Positions 6,435-9,826 of a stretch of 9,826 nt of DNA are shown here, in pieces. Position 1 is the stretch's first letter. The number at the start of each line of letters is the position of its first letter. The notes below the pieces were generated by a model. That model was not told the DNA's origin. It did no database searches and saw only the letters and a program-made list of their open reading frames with translations. The translations under genes and the position numbers were made by a program. The DNA is from an uncultured Bacilli bacterium (GTDB lineage Bacteria; Bacillota_I; Bacilli_A; RF39; UBA660), in assembly GCA_947624695.1 (NCBI GenBank), contig CANQLN010000034.1, positions 1 to 9,826 on the forward strand, written 5' to 3'.

Positions 6435-7334
6435 ATGAAGAAAATTAAGGATTATATTAGTAATTTTATTAATGGTTTTTTTATGGCTCTTGCTGATAGT
6501 GTTCCTGGTGTATCCGGCGGAACAGTGGCTTTTATTTTGGGATTTTACGACAAATTCATTACAGCTTTAGATGATTTGTTTAGAGGAAATATAAATAAGA
6601 AAAAAGAAGCAATTAAATATTTATTTAAAATAGCTATTGGTTGGGTTGTAGGATTTTTATTAGCGGTTTTATTTTTAGCTAATTTATTTGATAAACATAT
6701 TTATGAAATGAGTTCATTATTTATTGGGTTTATCATTTTTGCTTTACCGATTGTTATTAAAGAGGAAAAGGAGTCTTTAAAAGGACAATATAAGAATATT
6801 ATTTTTGCTATTTTGGGTGCTTTGTTAGTTATAATGGTTACTTATTTAAATCGGGCTGTTGGGGGAACTTTTAATATTGATAGTTTTAATTTAGGAACCA
6901 TTTTATATGTTTTTCTAGCAGCGATGATAGCTATTTCAGCTATGGTTTTACCAGGGATTTCAGGTTCGACTATTTTACTTATTTTTGGTATTTATATTCC
7001 GATTATTGGTAAAGTAAAAACTTTATTAAGTTTAGACTTTTCCGCTCTACCAATTTTAATAGTTTTTGGCCTTGGAATAGTATTTGGAATTTTATATTTT
7101 ATTAAATTGTTAAGAAAATGTTTAGATAAGAAGAGAAGTGCTACAATTTATGCCATTTTAGGGATGATGATTGCCTCAATTTATTCCATAATTATGGGGC
7201 CAACAACTTTAGACGCACCTCTTAAGTATTTGACTTTTGATACATTTAATATATTATATTTTGTTTTAGGAGGAATTATTATCTTTAGTTTAGAAGGATT
7301 AAAATACTTTTTAAATAAAGATAAAGATGAATAA
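6435..7334 (+). CDS. popT: DUF368 family undecaprenyl-phosphate translocase PopT
   Basis: DUF368 proteins have been identified as polyprenyl-phosphate transporters that return undecaprenyl phosphate across the cytoplasmic membrane for reuse in peptidoglycan and other envelope glycan synthesis. The 299-residue protein is almost wholly hydrophobic. It shows the two inverted-repeat re-entrant signatures of the family: ADSVPGVSGGTVAFILG (about 20-36) and MVLPGISGSTILLIFGIY (170-187). These share the pattern PGxSGxT/S and mark the two halves of the transporter. The length and the MKKIKDYISNFINGFFMALAD start are typical. AAGGATGAT lies just upstream of ATG 6435. The last 8 bases overlap the metallo-hydrolase gene, so the two are probably co-transcribed. 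Family assignment is firm; the transport role is by homology. Confidence 0.93.
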   Translation: MKKIKDYISNFINGFFMALADSVPGVSGGTVAFILGFYDKFITALDDLFRGNINKKKEAIKYLFKIAIGWVVGFLLAVLFLANLFDKHIYEMSSLFIGFIIFALPIVIKEEKESLKGQYKNIIFAILGALLVIMVTYLNRAVGGTFNIDSFNLGTILYVFLAAMIAISAMVLPGISGSTILLIFGIYIPIIGKVKTLLSLDFSALPILIVFGLGIVFGILYFIKLLRKCLDKKRSATIYAILGMMIASIYSIIMGPTTLDAPLKYLTFDTFNILYFVLGGIIIFSLEGLKYFLNKDKDE

Positions 7335-8208
7335 TATGGAGATAAGAAAATTAGGTGAAAAGACATACGTTATAGAAAATCCGGTAAATGTCGGAATATA
7401 TTTAATTAATGATAATGAGGTATGTTTAATTGATACAGGTAGTTCTAAAGATTATGGCAAAAATATTGCTAAAATATTAGAAGAGAATAATTGGACATTA
7501 AAATATATCGTTAATACTCATAGTCATGCTGATCATATTGGGGGAAATAGCTATTTACAAGAGAAATACCACGCTTTAATTTATGCCGAAAAGACGGAAA
7601 GTTATTTTATTAATAATCCTTTATTGGAACCGGCCTTGATGTATGGGGCAAAACCGCTTGAGAGCTTGTGCACATCTTTTTTGATGGCTAAGCCAAGTAA
7701 TTGTGAAGATATTAAAAATATGAATATTGAAGGCTTAGAGATAGTTGATTTAAAGGGGCATTCTTTTGGCCTTATTGGTATTGCTACTAGTGATAATGTT
7801 CTTTTTGTAGGGGATGCTTATACTAGTCCAAGAATATTAAATAAATACGCTATTCAATATACTTATGATGTTGAGGAATTTTTAAAAACCTTGGATTACT
7901 TAGAAACAACGAATTACGATTATTATGTGCCTAGTCATGGTGAGATTGAAAAAGATATTAAAGGAACCCTTAATATTAATCGGCAAACAACTTTAACTAT
8001 TGAAAAAGAAATTTTAGATATACTTGAATATAAACATTTTTATAACGATATATTAAATGAACTTTTTATAAATAATCATATCAAATCAAGTATTGAACAG
8101 TATCATATAATTGGAACAACGGTAAAATCATTTTTAACTAAATTAGTTAAAGAAGATAAAATAGAAATAATGGCCAAAGATGGTAATTTATGGATAAATA
8201 AAAAATAG
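7327..8208 (+). CDS. Metallo-beta-lactamase-fold hydrolase with C-terminal helical/winged-helix domain
   Basis: A di-metal hydrolase of unknown substrate, 293 residues. Metal ligands are clear: H65, H67, D69 and H70 in THSHADHIGG, H145 in KGHSFG, D163 in LFVGDAY and H204 in PSHGE. These make a complete active site. The MBL domain covers about 1-210. The remaining 80 residues (about 215-293) look like a small winged helix with a basic end, a layout seen in several Firmicutes members of this superfamily. A glyoxalase II-like, lactonase-like or nuclease-like activity cannot be told apart. ATG 7327 overlaps the popT stop (ATGAATAA), which favours translational coupling. ATG 7336 (MEIRKLG) is an equally reasonable start, because neither has a good ribosome-binding site. 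The stop codon directly abuts that of the convergent helicase gene. Confidence 0.88.
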   Translation: MNNMEIRKLGEKTYVIENPVNVGIYLINDNEVCLIDTGSSKDYGKNIAKILEENNWTLKYIVNTHSHADHIGGNSYLQEKYHALIYAEKTESYFINNPLLEPALMYGAKPLESLCTSFLMAKPSNCEDIKNMNIEGLEIVDLKGHSFGLIGIATSDNVLFVGDAYTSPRILNKYAIQYTYDVEEFLKTLDYLETTNYDYYVPSHGEIEKDIKGTLNINRQTTLTIEKEILDILEYKHFYNDILNELFINNHIKSSIEQYHIIGTTVKSFLTKLVKEDKIEIMAKDGNLWINKK

Positions 8209-9654
8209 TTATTTAAAGTAAACAAGAGAGTTTAATTTAGATTTAACTATTTTTTTTAATTCTTTTATAAAACAAGACGGGTTATATTTGTCATAAAGGA
8301 GATAGACTTTATTTTTGGCCCGAGTAAGCGCTACGTAGAATAGTCGTCTTTCTTCAGCAAATTTGATTTCAGAAAATGGAAAAATTTTATTTATTAATTT
8401 ATTACTTTCTATTTTATTGGGAAATCCTAAAATATCGTCATTGCAATTTAAAATAATTACAGCTTCTGCTTCTAAGCCTTTGGATTTGTGGACGGTATAA
8501 AATTTAATTTTGGTATCTTGATAAATTAAAATATTATCTTGATATTCAAAGTCGTTGTCAATATAATCATAAATGTCTCGATTGTTGCGGCTTAATACCA
8601 TAACATCTTTTGTTGTATTTAAAACTGTATTTAAGATATTTTTAAAACAATTTATTTTATTATTATAAGGGGCAAAAATAATAGGATTTAAAGAATGTTT
8701 TTGGGATTTAAGATTTTTGGAAATTTGCCGAGGATTTTTAGTAATAAAGGTGGTGGCAATATCAATAAGTTCTTGACTATTTCGATAAACATTTTGAAGG
8801 GTAATATTTTTTACATTAGGAAAATAATTTGCGAAATTTAAAAATATATTTAAGTCGCATCCACTAAAGCGATAAATAGACTGGTAATCATCGCCGACAA
8901 CAATTATTTGTGAGTGAGTATAATTGAATATTTGTTTTAATAAATTTAATCTAATTAATGAAGTGTCTTGAAATTCATCTATAATTAAATATTTATATTT
9001 TAAAGAAGATTCTTTGACTTTTAAAGAAGCAAGTTTTATTAAGTCATCAAAGTCTAATTTATTTTGGCTATTTTTTTCTTCAATGTAGATAGAATATATT
9101 TTAAAAATAAAAAGTAAAATATTTTTTTCATTGGTTTTTAGTTTTTTTAAAGGAATATTTTCAAATTTGTAGTCATTGGTTTTCCACAAATTTATAAATG
9201 TTGCTACAAATTTCTTGAAAGCATTGCATTCTGGTGATTTAATAAAATTTGAAAATTTTTCGGGATATTTTAAGAATTTTAGAATATGTTTTTGTTCTTC
9301 AATAGTGCACGTATAAATACATTCATTTATGATAAAATTTAAGAGATTTGCATTAGTAATTTGATAATTTATATGGGAAGCATTCAATATTTTTATAGCG
9401 AGCTTGTGAAAAGTAAAGCAGTCTACCCCATAATTTAACTTTAACGTTATATCGTTAACCGAGGCATTTGTGAATGAAATAACCAATATTTCTTCTGGTA
9501 AAATATTTTTAGTGGTTATTAAATATTTAATTTTATTTAACATTGTAAAAGTTTTACCTGATCCAGCGCCGGCAATGACTAGTAGGTTAGAATCACATTT
9601 TACTACGTTTTCTTGGAATTTGTCTATCATATCTAATTTAGTAATTTCTTGCAT
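8209..9654 (-). CDS. Compact SF1A (UvrD/Rep superfamily) DNA helicase, helicase IV-like
   Basis: An ATP-dependent 3'-5' helicase for repair or recombination, 481 residues with a full motif set. Motif I is AGAGSGKT at 28-35, Ia is SFTNASVNDI, II is IIDEFQDTS with D226-E227, III is VVGDDYQSIYRFSG at 252-265, V is YTVHKSKGLEAEAVIIL around H389-G393, and VI is EERRLFYVALTRAK at 434-447. CFTFHKLAIKIL after Ia, the GDDYQSIYRFSG form, and the end (YDKYNPSCFIKEL) recall E. coli helicase IV (the helD product), not PcrA. It lacks that protein's N-terminal extension of about 200 residues, and at 481 residues is much shorter than UvrD/PcrA (about 720), so insert domains 1B and 2B must be reduced. The start is ATG 9654 with AAAGG 7 nt upstream; the ATG at 9669 has no such site. 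The gene is single, with its own promoter. Confidence 0.9.
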   Translation of the reverse strand: MQEITKLDMIDKFQENVVKCDSNLLVIAGAGSGKTFTMLNKIKYLITTKNILPEEILVISFTNASVNDITLKLNYGVDCFTFHKLAIKILNASHINYQITNANLLNFIINECIYTCTIEEQKHILKFLKYPEKFSNFIKSPECNAFKKFVATFINLWKTNDYKFENIPLKKLKTNEKNILLFIFKIYSIYIEEKNSQNKLDFDDLIKLASLKVKESSLKYKYLIIDEFQDTSLIRLNLLKQIFNYTHSQIIVVGDDYQSIYRFSGCDLNIFLNFANYFPNVKNITLQNVYRNSQELIDIATTFITKNPRQISKNLKSQKHSLNPIIFAPYNNKINCFKNILNTVLNTTKDVMVLSRNNRDIYDYIDNDFEYQDNILIYQDTKIKFYTVHKSKGLEAEAVIILNCNDDILGFPNKIESNKLINKIFPFSEIKFAEERRLFYVALTRAKNKVYLLYDKYNPSCFIKELKKIVKSKLNSLVYFK

Positions 9655-9661
9655 AATAAAA

Positions 9662-9666
9662 CCTTT
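9662..9666 (-). promoter_or_regulatory. Ribosome-binding site that fixes the helicase start
   Basis: AAAGG (minus strand, 9666-9662) lies 7 nt before ATG 9654. The upstream in-frame ATG at 9669 is preceded by CTTTTCCAAA, which has no Shine-Dalgarno character. The shorter start is therefore preferred. Confidence 0.65.
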
Positions 9667-9690
9667 CATTTTGGAAAAGTTTCTAAAACT

Positions 9691-9719
9691 ATATTAACAC
9701 AATTTTACTTTTTTGAAAA
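9691..9719 (-). promoter_or_regulatory. Promoter of the helicase gene
   Basis: On the minus strand TTTTCA (9719-9714), 17 bases, then TAATAT (9696-9691) preceded by TGT, an extended -10. Transcription should start near 9684, inside the small dyad AGTTT-CTA-AAACT (9678-9690). That dyad could be an operator or chance in AT-rich DNA. The leader is about 30 nt. Confidence 0.55.
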
Positions 9720-9750
9720 ATGAAAAAGATGTTTTTGTGTGAATTTATAG

Positions 9751-9756
9751 TATAAT
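9751..9756 (+). promoter_or_regulatory. -10-like TATAAT pointing off the right edge
   Basis: A consensus TATAAT faces right, divergent from the helicase promoter. The -35 region at 17 bp (GATGTT) is poor. If active, RNA would begin near 9763, just before the inverted repeat at 9766-9802, and would serve a gene beyond the window. Confidence 0.4.
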
Positions 9757-9765
9757 GTTTAGCAA

Positions 9766-9802
9766 GTTATATCATTTTTTGAGAATCAAAAAATGATATA
9801 AC
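9766..9802. repeat. Perfect 17-bp inverted repeat with a 3-base loop
   Basis: GTTATATCATTTTTTGA (9766-9782) is followed by GAA and then its exact reverse complement (9786-9802). It is AT-rich and not followed by a T-run on the plus strand, so it is not a standard intrinsic terminator. It starts about 10 bases after a rightward TATAAT, so it is either the 5' hairpin of an RNA or an operator for a dimeric regulator. No coding frame is seen from here to the right edge of the window. Confidence 0.85.
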
Positions 9803-9826
9803 GCCATTGTATCAAATTTTTGACGA

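Noticed and set aside
7181..7366. 61-codon minus-strand open frame across the popT-hydrolase junction
   Set aside because: It is a shadow of two well-supported genes and has no ribosome-binding site.
9470..9697. 75-codon plus-strand open frame opposite the helicase N-terminus
   Set aside because: It overlaps the Walker A region and the promoter of the helicase on the other strand and has no recognisable features.
1..9826. Recoded UGA (Mollicutes code), considered because no gene ends in TGA
   Set aside because: The coding frames are complete without reading TGA as Trp, the Trp codons I looked at are TGG, and avoidance of TGA stops in eight AT-rich genes is weak evidence.
1..9826. Defence system, prophage, IS element or CRISPR
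   Set aside because: No transposase, integrase, phage or Cas-like protein and no regular repeat array was seen. The helicase has a housekeeping repair-type motif set and no nuclease or effector partner gene.

Overview
The window is low-GC DNA (roughly 30% GC by eye) with Firmicutes-type ribosome-binding sites and canonical sigma-A-like promoters. The CotJ spore-coat genes and an FtsK/SpoIIIE translocase point to a member of the class Bacilli. A host-associated lineage near Erysipelotrichales, RF39 or the Acholeplasma relatives would fit, but no single marker fixes the taxon. Of eight complete genes, six end in TAA, two in TAG and none in TGA. The Trp codons I looked at are TGG, and I see no need for a recoded UGA.

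Layout. Positions 1-1684 (-) hold the N-terminal part of a PMCA-like P-type ATPase that runs off the left edge. Positions 1762-2271 (-) hold trmL, a tRNA wobble-base methyltransferase. Back to back with it, from a shared 80-bp promoter region, is ftsK/spoIIIE (2352-4583, +). A bidirectional terminator separates ftsK from the convergent spore-coat operon, which reads right to left: a fused CotJA/CotJB-like protein (5159-5626, -) overlapping cotJC (4609-5166, -). Upstream of the operon on the same strand is a membrane-anchored thioredoxin-like protein with no cysteine (5688-6269, -). Divergent from that is popT (DUF368 undecaprenyl-phosphate translocase, 6435-7334, +), overlapping a metallo-beta-lactamase-fold hydrolase (7327-8208, +). 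A compact helicase IV-like SF1 helicase (8209-9654, -) abuts the hydrolase tail to tail. The last 170 bases hold the helicase promoter, a rightward -10-like site and a perfect 17-bp inverted repeat.

How the parts relate. FtsK/SpoIIIE and the CotJ proteins both fit a cell that sporulates: DNA translocation through the septum, then coat building with a Mn-catalase-like enzyme whose metal ligands are all present. PopT recycles the lipid carrier used for wall synthesis. TrmL, the ATPase and the helicase are housekeeping. No mobile element, CRISPR array, tRNA or rRNA was seen, and no gap between genes exceeds 300 bases.

The most interesting signal is the cotJ leader. Its Shine-Dalgarno lies in the right arm of a hairpin (9-bp stem, one mismatch, 4 bp, 5-nt loop) followed by seven Ts. 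A sigma-E-like -10 (CATACATT) lies inside that hairpin. This suggests that read-through transcripts from the vegetative gene upstream would be terminated or untranslatable, while a sporulation transcript starting inside the hairpin would have a free ribosome-binding site.
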